In this document: one piece after another, positions 1 through 10,394 of the stretch
Numbering within the stretch: position 1 is the stretch's first letter
Layout: the number at the start of each line of letters is the position of its first letter
NCBI GenBank assembly: GCA_013416795.1
Contig: RQSC01000028.1
Span: 276,480-340,479 of the forward strand
DNA: 64,000 nt
Reading direction: 5' to 3'
From: Prasinococcaceae sp. CCMP 1430
Taxonomy: Eukaryota; Prasinodermophyta; Palmophyllophyceae; Prasinococcales; Prasinococcaceae
Made by a program: the position numbers and the translations under genes
Notes under the pieces: generated by a model
What the model was told of the DNA's origin: nothing
What the model saw: only the letters and a program-made list of their open reading frames with translations
The model's database searches: none

Positions 1-731
1 CGCGCGCGCGCAACTCTGCCGGTTTTGCCGCGTTCAACAAAGCGCGCGCCCGCGTCTCCGAAAGCGGATCAAATCCTGGTCTCTTCACGCCCAATCGCAC
101 CCCGCGCCGCCCACTTTTCGACACCGAGACACTCACAAAAGAATCCACCCTGGGCCCACACCTTTCCGCATTCTCCCATTCGATTGAAGGCCTGCTTCCG
201 AACGACTGGAAAGAGCTTTTTTTGATTTCGATTTGTTGGTGGATGGGCTTTTTCGCCGGGGCGGTCCGCGGGCGGAGAGGTCCGGGCGAACCTCGCGCGT
301 TTCCCAGACGGGGAATTCGGCGCGCGTCCGGCGAAGTCGAGAAGGGGCCGGAAGCGAGCGCGCGCGGAGTGGGTGCCACACAGCGCGCGCGCGCTGCTGC
401 CGGCGGCGGCGCCCCCCCCCGTCTGCTCCCCGGCCCGCACGGCGCGACCGGAACCGTGGGGCGAGCTGTTGGGTGAAGGGGGCGCTGCGGCGGGCGGCGC
501 CCGCAGGGGAGGCAGCGGGGGGCGGGCGGACGGGTGGCGGCCCGCCGCGTTGTCCTTCCCCTGAGAATATTGGCGGGAGAAACGTGTGCGCGTGGGTGAA
601 GCGGGGTGGGGCGTGGTTGACCGCTCACGGGCTCGCGTGCGCGCCCGGGAAGGGGCGCGCACCGTCGCGCCGCGCGCACCCCGCGCGCGCTCTTTCTGCC
701 GCAACCGCGGGCGGCGCCAACAACGGCCGCG
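1..731. other. Left-edge non-coding GC-rich stretch
   Basis: No recognisable gene. Open frames here are by-products of very high GC content (long Arg/Ala/Pro translations on both strands). The right part holds the 5' flank and presumably the promoter of the TMEM184-like gene that starts at 732. No TATA box or other clear element was seen. Confidence 0.5.
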
Positions 732-2693
732 ATGGCCGGCGGCGCGCCGCAGCTGCCGCTGCCGGACTCCTGTCCCGTGCTGCAGCTCGGATACCCTAGC
801 CCCTGCGTGTTCCACTGGGCGGGCGGCGCTGCGTCCCTCGTGTTCGCGTTCGTGGTGGGCGCGCCGCTCATCTGGAAGTGGCCCAAGGGCATCGCGTCGC
901 TCGCGCCGGCCGGCCAGGCGCGGCTGTGGGCGTGCGCCATCGCGTGCTCGGTGATATGCGTCGCGCTCTTCACGCGCGTCGTGCTTGCGGCCGCGGACAA
1001 AGGCGGTGGGGGCTTCAGGCTGACGCCGCACAGCGTGTTCTGGCATGTTTCGGCGGCGTTGGCTTACTGGGCGATGGGCCGCACGCTGCAGCTCCAGCCG
1101 CCTGCGGAGGATCCACCAGGGAAGTTCCGGCCCATCGCAATGCGCGTGTGGCTGCTCTTCTCGAGCCTGCTCGCGTGCGCGCAGGGCGTCGCCGCGGTGC
1201 TGGTGCTTGAGGGACGCGACCAGTATAACTTCCCGCGCGGCGAGGTGATGGATGCCGCGCTGGAGTCATTCATGTCGCCCCTGGCAGCGTCCATCGGATG
1301 CTTCGGCCTCGTGACCAATGCGATCTGGCCGGCGCCCGGGGACCTCAGCGAGATGGCGACGCTCGTGGCCGCCACTGGCGGCAACGAGCCGTACTGGAAC
1401 ACGCGCCGCGTGGTGCGCTCCGTGTGGTCGTTCCTCGTCGTGCCGGGCACCGTCGTCTTCATGCCGCTCATCATCTGGAAGATGGTGCAGGCGGAACAGA
1501 ACGCGGATGTGATCGCGTGGTGGGTTGCCGGTCTGTTCTCCATGCTCGCGCTGCCCATTTCGTTCTACGGCGTGTCCCAGCACCTTACGAACTGGAGCAA
1601 GCCGTGCCAGCAGCGCCACATCGTTCGGCTGCTGTGGATGGTGCCCATATACAGTATCAACGCGTGGTTCGGGTTGCGCTTCCACCGCACAGCCATCTAC
1701 CTCGACACGATCCGCGAGTGCTACGAGGCGTACGTGGTTTACTCCTTCTTCATGTTCCTTGTCAACTACCTGGAGGAGCAGCACGGCAACGTCGCGGCGC
1801 TGCTGGCCACCAAGCGGCCCCAGAACCACTTGTGGCCCATGAACTGGGTGCTGCCGCAGTGGCGCAACGGCACGCCCTTCCTGAACAACTGCAAGGCCGG
1901 TGTGCTCAACTACGTCGTGGTGCGCCCCACGCTCACGGTGCTGGCGCTCATCCTGCAGGCCTTCGGCGTGTACTCCGAGGGCGATCTGTCGCCCGACAAG
2001 GGCTACCTGTACATATCGCTCATCTTCAACTTCTCGCAGATGTGGGCGATTTACTGCTTGGTGATGCTCTACTACGCCGTGCGCGAGGACCTCGCGCCCA
2101 TCAAACCGATCTCCAAATTCCTCTGCGTGAAGTTGATCGTCTTCTTCACCTGGTGGCAGGGTCTATTCATCTCGATTTTGGAGAGGGAAGGTCTCCTCAA
2201 CAAGTTCAACCCGAGCTGGAGCGAGCTCCAGGTGGACACCATCGCCGCTGGGCTGCAGGACTTCATCATCTGCTTCGAGATGTTCTTTTTCTCGCTCGCG
2301 CACGCGTACTCGTTCCCGGCCAAGCCCTACGTGACGGAGCAGCGCGAGGAGCGCACGCTGATGGCATCAATACGTGACATGTTCGACGTGCAGGACGTGT
2401 ACAAGGACCTCCGAGAGGCGCCGCCCGTGCGCGTTGTGGGCGGCATCGCCGACGGCGTGACGCGCGTCGGTAACGAGCTCACCACGGGCATCGCCGACAC
2501 GTCGCGTGCGATGGTGGAGGGCGTCAAGGGCGCGGCGGACAGCTTCGCAACCATGGCCATCCCCAAGTACCGCTCGACGCGCCACAAGCAGAAGGGCGAG
2601 CTGCCCGAGAAGGAGCGTCTGTTGGACGACTCGCTGTCGGGCGGCTCCGACGGCGACGCTTCTTCCACGCGCTCGTTGAGGAGAGAAGACTGA
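732..2693 (+). CDS. TMEM184 / organic solute transporter alpha-like (DUF300) membrane protein
   Basis: Uninterrupted 653-aa frame. It has about nine hydrophobic segments: three in the N-terminal 150 residues, then the conserved DUF300/Ost-alpha core from about residue 235 to 530. Family signatures in the core include MVPIYSINAWFGL, the segment LDTIRECYEAYVVYSF, and the FLCVKLIVFFTWWQ region where the family has KFxxVKxVxFxxxWQ. Plant members (LAZ1) act at vacuolar membranes and animal TMEM184 proteins at endosomes; the transport substrate is generally unknown, so none is assigned. The hydrophilic tail of about 110 residues is charged and Ser-rich. The ATG at 732 begins the first hydrophobic block and fits full length. 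It is convergent with TAF7, whose stop lies 195 bp downstream. Family assignment is strong, function is not. Confidence 0.88.
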   Translation: MAGGAPQLPLPDSCPVLQLGYPSPCVFHWAGGAASLVFAFVVGAPLIWKWPKGIASLAPAGQARLWACAIACSVICVALFTRVVLAAADKGGGGFRLTPHSVFWHVSAALAYWAMGRTLQLQPPAEDPPGKFRPIAMRVWLLFSSLLACAQGVAAVLVLEGRDQYNFPRGEVMDAALESFMSPLAASIGCFGLVTNAIWPAPGDLSEMATLVAATGGNEPYWNTRRVVRSVWSFLVVPGTVVFMPLIIWKMVQAEQNADVIAWWVAGLFSMLALPISFYGVSQHLTNWSKPCQQRHIVRLLWMVPIYSINAWFGLRFHRTAIYLDTIRECYEAYVVYSFFMFLVNYLEEQHGNVAALLATKRPQNHLWPMNWVLPQWRNGTPFLNNCKAGVLNYVVVRPTLTVLALILQAFGVYSEGDLSPDKGYLYISLIFNFSQMWAIYCLVMLYYAVREDLAPIKPISKFLCVKLIVFFTWWQGLFISILEREGLLNKFNPSWSELQVDTIAAGLQDFIICFEMFFFSLAHAYSFPAKPYVTEQREERTLMASIRDMFDVQDVYKDLREAPPVRVVGGIADGVTRVGNELTTGIADTSRAMVEGVKGAADSFATMAIPKYRSTRHKQKGELPEKERLLDDSLSGGSDGDASSTRSLRRED

Positions 2694-2887
2694 GGCGCGA
2701 GCACAACGTTCCTGTAATAACCCCGACCCCTTTTTTGCCCCGCGCGCACTCTCTCGCGGTGAGCCTCCGTCATGCTGCGCAGAGCGCGTCCTGCGTTAGA
2801 CCGAGCTGTAGGATGATGTACTGATACTGTATTAGGCGCAGGCATGCTTCAGCCAGCCCAGCGCATTTATTAGCGAGTTGAACGTGG

Positions 2888-4129
2888 CTACTGCGTGCCA
2901 CTTGGCCCGGCACCGCCCCCACTGCCGCCCGCGCCGCCACCGGCCACGGCCGCTAGCGGTGCATCCGCCTCGGCGAGTGCTGCCTTGCCGTCTGCGTCCG
3001 CTACAGCGTCAGCTCCCTCCTCTTCCTCGATGGGCACCTCTTCCTCGAGGATCTCCACCTTTACCGAGCTAGGTAATCCGCCCTGCAGGATATCTTGCAC
3101 ATCGTTCTGGACAGCACGGATGGTGCGACGGTGGGCGGTGCGCTGCGCGTGCGTCGCATCCGCACCGCCGCCGAGCGCCTTGCGAAAGCGCCGCCGGCGG
3201 ATGTTGGTGGTCGCGTTGGTCACACCATGGCGGCACTCGCCGTCCTTGGGCGGATCGGCGCCTGACTCCTGCACTACAATGACCTGGCCCACGTCGCCGC
3301 TCTTGACCAGATCAGCATCGTTGTACGTCTTCCAGGCTTCGACGACGCATGGCAGGTCCTGCAGCGTGGCGGCGTACTCATCCCCCTCCCACACAAGAGA
3401 GCCGTGCGAGGCACCCTCGCCACCGTTCGCGGCGAGCCGCAGCTCGCTGTTCGGCAGCACACGCTCTTGCCCGCCGCGCTCGCTGAGTGCGGCGTGCGCC
3501 TTGGCCGCCAGGGCGGGCGGCAGCCGCAGGACAAATAGCTCCTCGACGCCAGGATCGCCCTGAGTGCCCCGAGGGACACGCGGTGTGCACGCGCGGCGCA
3601 CGTTAGAGCGAGCGCCACCATGCCACGCGCCCAACGCACGCTCGCGCACTGTCTTCAGATGCGGTAAAGAACATGGCGCGCGTGCGCACGCGCGAGTCTC
3701 CCTCTGTCACGTGATACATACCTCCTTGAATCCACTGCTCTTCTTCGTTTTCTTCTTGGGTTGCTCCTCCGCGGCCATCGTCCCTACCTGGGGCGCGGTC
3801 ACGGTCACGGCGGGCGCGGTCATCGTCCCAGGCGCGGGTGCCGCTACCGCCGAAGTAGGAGCCACCACTATGGGCGCAGGCGTCCCCGCCGGGGGCATCA
3901 CCCCGGCATGCACGGGCGCCGCAGCCACAGGCGCCGTCGTTGCGGCAGCTGGTGCCCCAAGCGCCGCCGCCGGCGCCGCTGCCTCCGCTGCCTCCACTAC
4001 CTCCCCCTCTCTCACGCCAGGAGTATCGGCGAGCCGCTGCTCCTGCGGCACCTGCTGTGTCTGCGCCTGCGTCTGCGGGGCAGCCTCAAGGGCACCGCCT
4101 GCCGCAGGCGGCTGTGCGTCCTCCATACC
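2888..4129 (-). CDS. TAF7: Transcription initiation factor TFIID subunit 7
   Basis: Two exons: 4129..3722 and 3559..2888, phase 0, with a GTATGT donor, a CTAAC-like branch site and a CAG acceptor; about 359 aa. Exon 2 carries the TAFII55 N-terminal domain: EELFVLRLPPALA, then LQDLPCVVEAWKT, a K-x-GDVGQ segment, and the diagnostic NIRRRRFRK motif. The C-terminal part is acidic, then Gly-rich. Exon 1 is an Ala/Pro/Thr-rich leader ending in a Lys-rich patch (KKKTKK). TAF7 in other eukaryotes binds TAF1 in TFIID and controls its activity. An upstream in-frame ATG at 4189 would add 20 residues; 4129 (MEDAQPP) was preferred because it starts the acidic/Pro-rich leader. It is divergent from the sulfotransferase at 4425, 295 bp away. 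Confidence 0.85.
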
Positions 4130-4424
4130 TAAGCCTGCGGATGCGGCTGAACACCGCGCTGCGGGCGCAACGCGCGTCCTCAACCGCACCCCCTTCCCAC
4201 GCCGATCGGAGTGGTCCGAGGCGGGCTCAGCACATACCCCGCGTCCACCCCTCCCGTGCCTGGCCCCGCGGCCGCGCCTCCGCCGCGCGCGCTGTGTGGC
4301 CGGGCGCGGCGGCGCCTGCGTTTCGGCACGTGTCTTTTTCCCTCATCCAGCGGCAAAAGTTCCGTGGCCGGTGCGGGTTGCGACACGCCACACACTGCGG
4401 GTGCCGCGCAGCGTGCCCACAGCC

Positions 4425-6297
4425 ATGGCCGGCGGCCGCGGCCGCAGCCGCGGCCGCAGCCATGTGTGGGCGCCACTGCGCGCGCTCCTCGCAGCGGCGA
4501 TGCTCGCGGCGCTAGCGAGCGACGGGGGGGGGGGTGCGCGGGCGCGCGGCAGGCAGCATGGCAGGCAGCGTGAGCGTGGCGGTCGCTGGGGCATTGCCGC
4601 CGCCGATGCTTACCTGCTGATCGCGCAGCCCAAGGCGGCCTCCTCGTCGCTGCTGGCGACGCTCGAGGCTGTGTGTGGAAAGGGGGGGAAGCAGCTGTTT
4701 GCCAAGCGTATGGGTGTCACCTCATCGGACACTCGCGCGATGGACGCCGCCGACGCGATGTATGCGCAAGGGCAGCTCACGACGGAGTTCAAGGAGGCAC
4801 CCAGTTCCTCATCGGCCAAGTTCAAGCGATTGGTCGCCAACGGCAGCTACCCACCCGTGTACAAGATAGTCGGGTCGTCCGGCGCGCCATGTCCGCGCGA
4901 CGACCTCATCCGCGCGACGGGTACCGCTCTCGAGCTGCTTGCCGGTGCCGAGGCCGCCAACGCCCGGTGGATGGCTGCGCATGGGGGCATCACGGGCTTT
5001 GCCCAGATGGATCCCGAGGTCTGCGCCTCCAGCCGCAAGACCTTCAATATCTACGGAAAGGTGGACGGGCCGCACGTGCAGGACCCCGACTCGTGCTATG
5101 GTAACCTCCCGCACTCAGACATGTGGGACGTAGGCCTACCCCTGATGGACCAGTGGACGTCCAAAGACTACATCTACAAGCAGCACACCCCGCCGTCGCC
5201 GCGCAACACGCGTGCGCTGGAGCGCGTGATGGAGGCACGCGGGGTCGGGGTAGGATTGTTGTTGCGCGACCCGCTGGCCTCATTGGCCGGCTACGTGCGC
5301 ACGATGGCCAATGAAAGCTGGTCTCAGCAGGTCGTCGGACGGGACAAGGCTGCCGCGCCGTCGAGGGCAGTGCAGGGCGGTGCCCGCGCCCACTTGCCAA
5401 GACCGATGCGAGCCGCGCGTTCGTCTTATACGACAGCGGCTGCCAGTGGGGGTGCCACCACAAGAGATCAGGGCGAATGCCGCGATTTTTCGCGACGCTG
5501 CTCGCTTTTTCGTAGCTCGTGCAACGCCACGCAAACACAAGCCTCGGCCACCACAAGCGCCGAAACGGGCAAGCGCATGTACGCCGAGTACAACTGCCGA
5601 CGCACATGTGGCTTCTGCACCGACGACGACATGGCGACAGACAATGGCCCGGCAAGACGCGCGCTGTCACGCGTGTCGCGCGTAGGTGGCCAGGCGTTGG
5701 TGCGACCGATGGATCAGCTGGGTCCGGCGCTGCATATGGATACAAGAGTGCGCCGTGAGCTGCTCTCCGACGCCGCCAGCAGCTGGAAGGGCTCGCGCAC
5801 CATCTCCGTGTGCCGCTTGGCTAATTCATTGGCCAGTCTCATCCTTTGGAACGAAGGCTGGCAGCGCTTTGCCGAGCGGCATCCAGATCGGGTATCAATC
5901 GTGCGCTATGCAGACATCACCTCGGCGGAGAAGGTGTGGCGCGCACGGGCATGCGGGCTTGCCGCACAGAGGTAGCATCCGCGCAGCGCGCAGCGGCGCG
6001 CGCGCGCCCGCAGTGTGCGTATTCGCACGAGCATTGCTGACACATGCGCACACACAGGGCAACTGCGGCACGTACAAGAATCTGGTTCAATCGATGGGCA
6101 TGTCAGAGTGCGCCGAGGGTATCGAGCACAACCGCACGGCCGCGCAGCGCCAAGGGAAGGAGTGCTCGATCGAATTGGAGCGCGAGCGATATACGGGCGA
6201 CCACTCGAAGGCATCACTCGCGCTCGTCGCGGCTGCGAGAGATATCGCAGCACAGCAGCACCACCAGCAGCAGCAGCAGGGGCAGGGGCAGGGATAG
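4425..6297 (+). CDS. Secretory-pathway sulfotransferase-like protein with ShK-like domain
   Basis: Two exons: 4425..5933 and 6058..6297, phase 0, AAG|gtgtgg...cacacag|GGC; about 582 aa. A hydrophobic N-terminal segment (LRALLAAAMLAALA) looks like a signal anchor. Residues 60-80 contain YLLIAQPKAASSSLLATLE, which matches the 5'-phosphosulfate loop of sulfotransferases. RDPLASLAGYVR near residue 290 resembles the 3'-phosphate-binding motif. About residues 350-405 is a Cys-rich insert ending NCRRTCGFC, typical of ShKT domains. The second exon ends in a His/Gln repeat. It likely transfers sulfate from PAPS to glycans or proteins in the Golgi; the acceptor is unknown. The family is judged from motifs only and the sequence is divergent. 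Confidence 0.7.
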
Positions 6298-6457
6298 GTG
6301 GAGCAGCATAGCCTCAGAGCTCAAAGCCCCAATAACATCACATTCATGCGCATCACAAATGCGTGGCGGCGCCCAGCAGCGCGTTGAGTTGAGTGCGTGC
6401 GTGCGCACCCAGCGGTGCACCCGCGCTACCAGCGGTCTGCGCCATCCACGCGCAACC

Positions 6458-7192
6458 TCATCGCCCCGCCGCGACAGCGTCGCAAGCATCCTCGAGAGAA
6501 GCATACAGCCCCACGTTGCGGGCATCCGCGAGCGCCTGCGGCAGCTTCTGGCGCGCAGGATCGGCACCGACGAATGCAAGGCGCGGGATGAAGCGGCGAA
6601 GCGTCTCGACGCACGCCGCATCGGCACTCACGACGCACTGAGCCTCGAGTTGGCGCGCCATGGAGGACACTCCCACGGCGGTCTCACAGAAGAGCAATTC
6701 GGCATTGGCCGCGATGCCCGCGGAGTCGAGGAGCGCGCGGATGCCGAGCTCGGTCTCGTCGTCTGCGACCTGCGTCACGAGGTAGAGGGTCGCGCCAGCC
6801 GCCGCGAGCTTACCCAACGCCTCTGGCGCACCCTCCGCCACGCTGTGGTCTGCGGACAGCTCATCCACAGTGCGCTGCTCGAGCACGGTACCCAGGCAGG
6901 AGACCAGCGCCACACCTACGCCGCGCGGCCTGCCTGCTGCAACTCCGCGGGCGCCCGCCGCCTGGGTGCCAACCCCGCGCCGCGCAGGCTGTGTGAGTCC
7001 CGCACCGCGGCCCGTGCCGCTGCCACTCGCGCCGTCGCCGGGGGCGGCCTCGCCATGCGCGGGCGACCTGCCGCGGCGCGAGAGCCACGAGACCGCCACC
7101 AGCGCCAACAGCACCCCGACCGCGCCCGCCCAGCCGTTGTTTTGCGCCCACCAGCGCAGACACGCGCCAAGCAGCCCGCCCCCCGCGACCAT
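6458..7192 (-). CDS. PEX22: Peroxin-22-like peroxisome biogenesis protein
   Basis: 244 aa from the ATG at 7192. There is one transmembrane segment near the N-terminus (GWAGAVGVLLALVAVSWL), then a linker, then a soluble Rossmann-like domain. The C-terminal half matches plant PEX22: a V-x-LYLVTQVADDE block, an AGI...AELLFCET block, and VSSMARQLEAQ followed by TLRRFIPRL, corresponding to the plant FCSTEIGRSSFVRQLEP...RFI region. PEX22 anchors the ubiquitin-conjugating enzyme PEX4 at the peroxisomal membrane for recycling of the PEX5 receptor. The frame continues upstream to 7324 but without membrane-protein character, so the Met directly before the hydrophobic segment was chosen. Single exon. 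Divergent from the small gene at 7876. Confidence 0.78.
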   Translation of the reverse strand: MVAGGGLLGACLRWWAQNNGWAGAVGVLLALVAVSWLSRRGRSPAHGEAAPGDGASGSGTGRGAGLTQPARRGVGTQAAGARGVAAGRPRGVGVALVSCLGTVLEQRTVDELSADHSVAEGAPEALGKLAAAGATLYLVTQVADDETELGIRALLDSAGIAANAELLFCETAVGVSSMARQLEAQCVVSADAACVETLRRFIPRLAFVGADPARQKLPQALADARNVGLYASLEDACDAVAAGR

Positions 7193-7875
7193 CGCGCACG
7201 CCAGCTCGGTTCGCAACCCGCCTCGGCGCGAGCGCGCCCCCTCCCTCTCCTCTCCTTGGACGGTGCGCTTCGCACACCGCCGGTGCGATACGAGAGCGGC
7301 CCCCACTTGAGCCCGCCCCGGCACTCACCCCACCCCCCACCCTGCGGACGCCACTGAGCCGAATCGGACCCGCCGGCGCCGCTCCCTGCCGTCACCTCCC
7401 CCGCGCGCGCGCGCCGCGCGCCCCTCAACCCGCAGCCCGGAACCCTCGGATTCGACGAAAGATTCCGAATATTATGGAATCCCTAACGTCAAATAACATT
7501 TATCTCACTCATGGAATCCATCACGGATTCCGCCTCGCGTCCGCTGCGCGATCCGCCGGCCGCGCCGCAGCGCGCGCGCCGCGGCGCTCGGGGATGCCAC
7601 CGCCGCCGGAGCCAAGCGGGCGGCGAGCGCGGGGCCGGGCGACGGTTCGCCGGCCGCCCGGCATTTCGGGGCGCGACTCCGCATCAAACCCAACACGGAT
7701 TGATCTGCGTCGCGCATCTTTTTTTCCCCTTCGTTTCGGCACGCGGGGCCGATGCTGCCGGGAGCGCGTGCCGGGGGCGGGGGCCACAGTCGCGCGGCAG
7801 CACACCGCGCGCGACACGCGCCCCCCCCCTGCCTCGCCCGCCCGCCCGCCCGCGCGCGCGCTCCCGCCTGTGGCG
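7193..7875. promoter_or_regulatory. Divergent intergenic region PEX22 / small membrane protein
   Basis: About 680 bp between two start codons on opposite strands. The middle (7450-7530) is AT-richer than its surroundings and contains repeated GGAATCC / GGATTCC words on both strands, three or four in about 80 bp, which could be binding sites. No gene is supported here. Confidence 0.35.
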
Positions 7876-8488
7876 ATGGCGTCCGGCTACCTGCGCTACC
7901 TGTTCAACCGCGAGCCGCAGAAGATGCTGCTCTCCTCCGTGGCGCTCGTGGGAACGATGGGCTACTTCCTCAAGGTGGGCGCCCACCGCGTGAGCGACCG
8001 GGCGCACGCGATCGCCACGGAGTCGGCGCTGCGGGCGGCCGACGAGCGCATGGCCGCGGCGGAGAAGGGCGTGGAGGAGCACTACGCGAGCGCCAGGCGG
8101 GCGGAGGAGATGGTCAAGCTCGGCACCAGGTGAGGCGCACGCGCACGCGCGTGCGCGCGCGCGTACGCATGTGTATGCGCCGCACACACTTGGATTTAGG
8201 GTGCGGCTCAGCAAGGGCGCAGCCGCGTGCGGTCCCTGGGGGCGCCCGCCGCGTCTGCCGCCACGCAACGCCACACGAAGCACAGTGCGCGCGCGCGCGC
8301 GCGCGCGCGCGCGTGCTGACATGGCCGCCCGTGCGCTGCCGCGCAGTCTGCTGGACAAGGGCCTCGAGGACAAGGTGAAGATGAGCAAGGATGGCCCCTC
8401 GCAGCTCAAGAGGCTTGAGCGCGAGGTCGAGATGGCGAGGCTCGCCGTCAAGGAAGCGCGGGAGAAGGCCGCCGCCCCTGCGCACTGA
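7876..8488 (+). CDS. Small single-pass membrane protein with coiled coil, unknown function
   Basis: Two exons: 7876..8129 and 8347..8488, ACCAG|gtgagg...ccgcgcag|TCTG, phase 2; 131 aa. The N-terminus (YLRYLFNREPQKM) is followed by a hydrophobic segment (LLSSVALVGTMGYFL), then a long charged Ala/Glu-rich helix likely to form a coiled coil, ending KAAAPAH. The join restores a continuous heptad-like helix across the junction, which supports the exon structure. The layout resembles small mitochondrial or ER tail proteins, but no family was recognised. The intron contains a (CG)n run just before the acceptor. Confidence 0.65.
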
Positions 8489-8693
8489 GCGCCACTGAGC
8501 GCGCGCGAGCGGGCTGGCGCAGCGCGGCGTCACGTGCCCACCGCGATTTTTTGACATTCCCCAGGGTACAGAGTGCTGCGCGCAGCGCGCGTGTGCGCGC
8601 TTGAGTGAGTGCATGTGCATGTGCACGTGTGTGCGCGTATGCGCCCGCGCCTGCGTGCCCGCGTGCACGCATGTGTGCGCACGCGCGGCGGTT

Positions 8694-9364
8694 TTACGGG
8701 CGCTCGCGTGCTCGCGCGCGCTCGCCGGCGTCGGCCGCGAGCATCCCTCCCGCGTGGCGCGCGAGGACCCAGGCCTCCACCGCGCCGGCGAGCAGCCGCC
8801 CCGTCCAGCCACGCGCCGTCGCTCCGCGGCACGCCTAGAGCGCGCGCGAATGCGCCGCTGCCGCCGCCGCCGAGCGCGCACGTGGCTCCGGCCCATAGCC
8901 AGGCCGGCAGTGCGTGCAGGCCGAGCACGGCGAGCGCGCCCTGCGGCGTGCGGAAGCCGTTGGCCATCACTGCTTGCGCCCAACGCGGCGCGCCCGCGCC
9001 CACGTCCTCGCCAGCGCCCGCGCCCACGCAGCGCGCCTTCCATGCGGCGCCGTGCGTGCCGTGCGTTGCCGCAAACACACACCACTGTACGCCCGCGCGA
9101 GTCAGCGCGTCAAAGCGTCGCTCTGGTGGGGCAGCGCCCGTGTGCGTGCGTGTGCGTGCGTGCGTGCGTGTGCGTATACACGTGCGTGCGTGCGTGCGTG
9201 TGCGGTTCCTGTGTGAAGCGCACCTCGAGCGCCGGCACGAAGCCGAGCAGCGGCGCGCCCGCCCATCTCGTGACGGCCGCCGCGCGGCACCACATTGCGC
9301 CGCGGCACGCGTTATCGACGGCCACATCCAGCCATGCGCCGAAGCGCGACGTCTGCGCGCATTA

Positions 9365-9406
<42 letters not shown>

Positions 9407-9882
9407 TGGGTGTGAGCGAGAGCGAGAGCGTGAGCGAGGCGATGGACGCTGACGTCAGTACCCTTCCTGCCACCGGTTCGTCGGCGGCGGTGCGCGCCGA
9501 GGCGAGGGAGGCGCGCGTGGGAGAGTGAGTGTGTGCACGCAAGCGCACGAGCACACGTGTGCGCACGCGCATGCGTGTGCGTGGTTGTGCGTGAGCGTGT
9601 GTGTGCACGGGGCAGATGGCGCTGCTCTGCGGCCGCTGGCGTCGGCGGCGCGCAACGCGCCTGCCTGAGGCGGCGCGCCAGCCACCCGTCTACGAAGTCG
9701 AGACATGCAGCGGCCGCGTAAGCCACCGCGGCGTGCGCGACCGCCTCCGCTGCCGCCTGCCCCCCGTCCTCGCGTGCGCGCGCCTCGGCGGCGCGCGCGG
9801 AACACACCGCGTAAGCGCCGAGCGCTGCGCGCGCGTAGCACACGCAGTTCGGCGCGAGCAGCCACACGGGCGCGCGCGCCAT
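8694..9882 (-). CDS. PIS1: CDP-diacylglycerol-inositol 3-phosphatidyltransferase (phosphatidylinositol synthase)
   Basis: At least three exons: 9882..9661, 9352..9224, then from 9084 on. Exon 1 gives APNCVCYARAALG and CLDFVDGWLARRLRQ; exon 2 gives SRFGAWLDVAVDN. Together they form the CDP-alcohol phosphotransferase motif D-G-x2-A-R-x8-G-x3-D-x3-D. Exon 3 gives WCVFAATH and WAQAVMANGFRTPQGALA, diagnostic of eukaryotic PIS. It makes phosphatidylinositol from CDP-DAG and inositol in the ER membrane. The join exon 1-exon 2 needs a GC donor (CAG|GCGCGT); the next intron is GTGCGC...TACAG. The C-terminal helix (VEAWVLARHAGGMLAADAG, stop at 8694) lies in another frame from exon 3, so a further small intron or a sequence error is likely near 8800-8850. 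Introns carry TG repeats. Confidence 0.82.
9366..9405. repeat. (TG)20 dinucleotide microsatellite
   Basis: About 20 uninterrupted TG units inside the first PIS intron, on the strand opposite the gene, a few bases upstream of the exon 2 acceptor. On the coding strand this is a (CA)n run beside the polypyrimidine tract. Shorter TGCG/GTGC tandem runs lie in the next intron (9140-9205). Confidence 0.95.
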
Positions 9883-10120
9883 CGCCGCCGGACGCACGCG
9901 CGGCGCGCAAACCCCGCGCCCCCCTCACCCACCCACCTACCCACGCTCGCGGGCACGCGCGCGCGCACACGCCCACACCCACACGCCCACAGAAACACAC
10001 ACACGTGCGCGCGCGAGCCCGCGCACACGCGCACGTGTGCGGCGCGCGCGCACTGACACGCGACACGCGCCCGCGCTCGCGCGCCACGCGGGCGCCACGC
10101 GGGACGGGTTGTTTTGGATA

Positions 10121-10149
10121 GGGTTAGGGTTAGGGTTAGGGTTAGGGTT
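10121..10149 (+). repeat. Interstitial telomere-type repeat (TTAGGG)4-5
   Basis: Perfect GGGTTA units, about five copies counting partial ends, lie in the 512-bp gap between the start codons of PIS (minus) and TOP3 (plus). TTAGGG is the telomere repeat of haptophytes, animals and many protists. Sequence on both sides is gene-bearing, so this is not a chromosome end. It may be a promoter telo-box-like element or a scar of healed DNA damage. Confidence 0.9.
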
Positions 10150-10394
10150 GCGTCGGGAGTGTGACTTTGAATGCGTTTTGACGTACGCTTTTTTGGCGTG
10201 CGTTTCGACGTGTGCGTTTCGAAGGCGATTCGAAAAAAGCGGAGGCGGGCGCCGAGCGCGCAGAGGCCGGAGGGAGGCAGGGTGGTACACTGCGCGCGCC
10301 GGCCGTGCCGCCGGCGCCGGCGCGGCCGGCCCCCCAACCCCCCCACCCCGTGCGCGGGGCGGCCGACGCGGGGCCCCCTGCCGCCGCCGCCGCC

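Noticed and set aside
69-1046. Long minus-strand open frame opposite the TMEM184-like gene start
   Set aside because: Arg/Ala/Pro-rich, no domain, and overlaps a well-supported gene; a GC-content shadow.
9450-9457. TGACGTCA (CRE-like) palindrome in PIS intron
   Set aside because: An 8-bp palindrome in an intron is expected by chance at this GC content; no other support.
10121-10149. Chromosome end / true telomere
   Set aside because: Only about five units, and ordinary genes continue without break on both sides.
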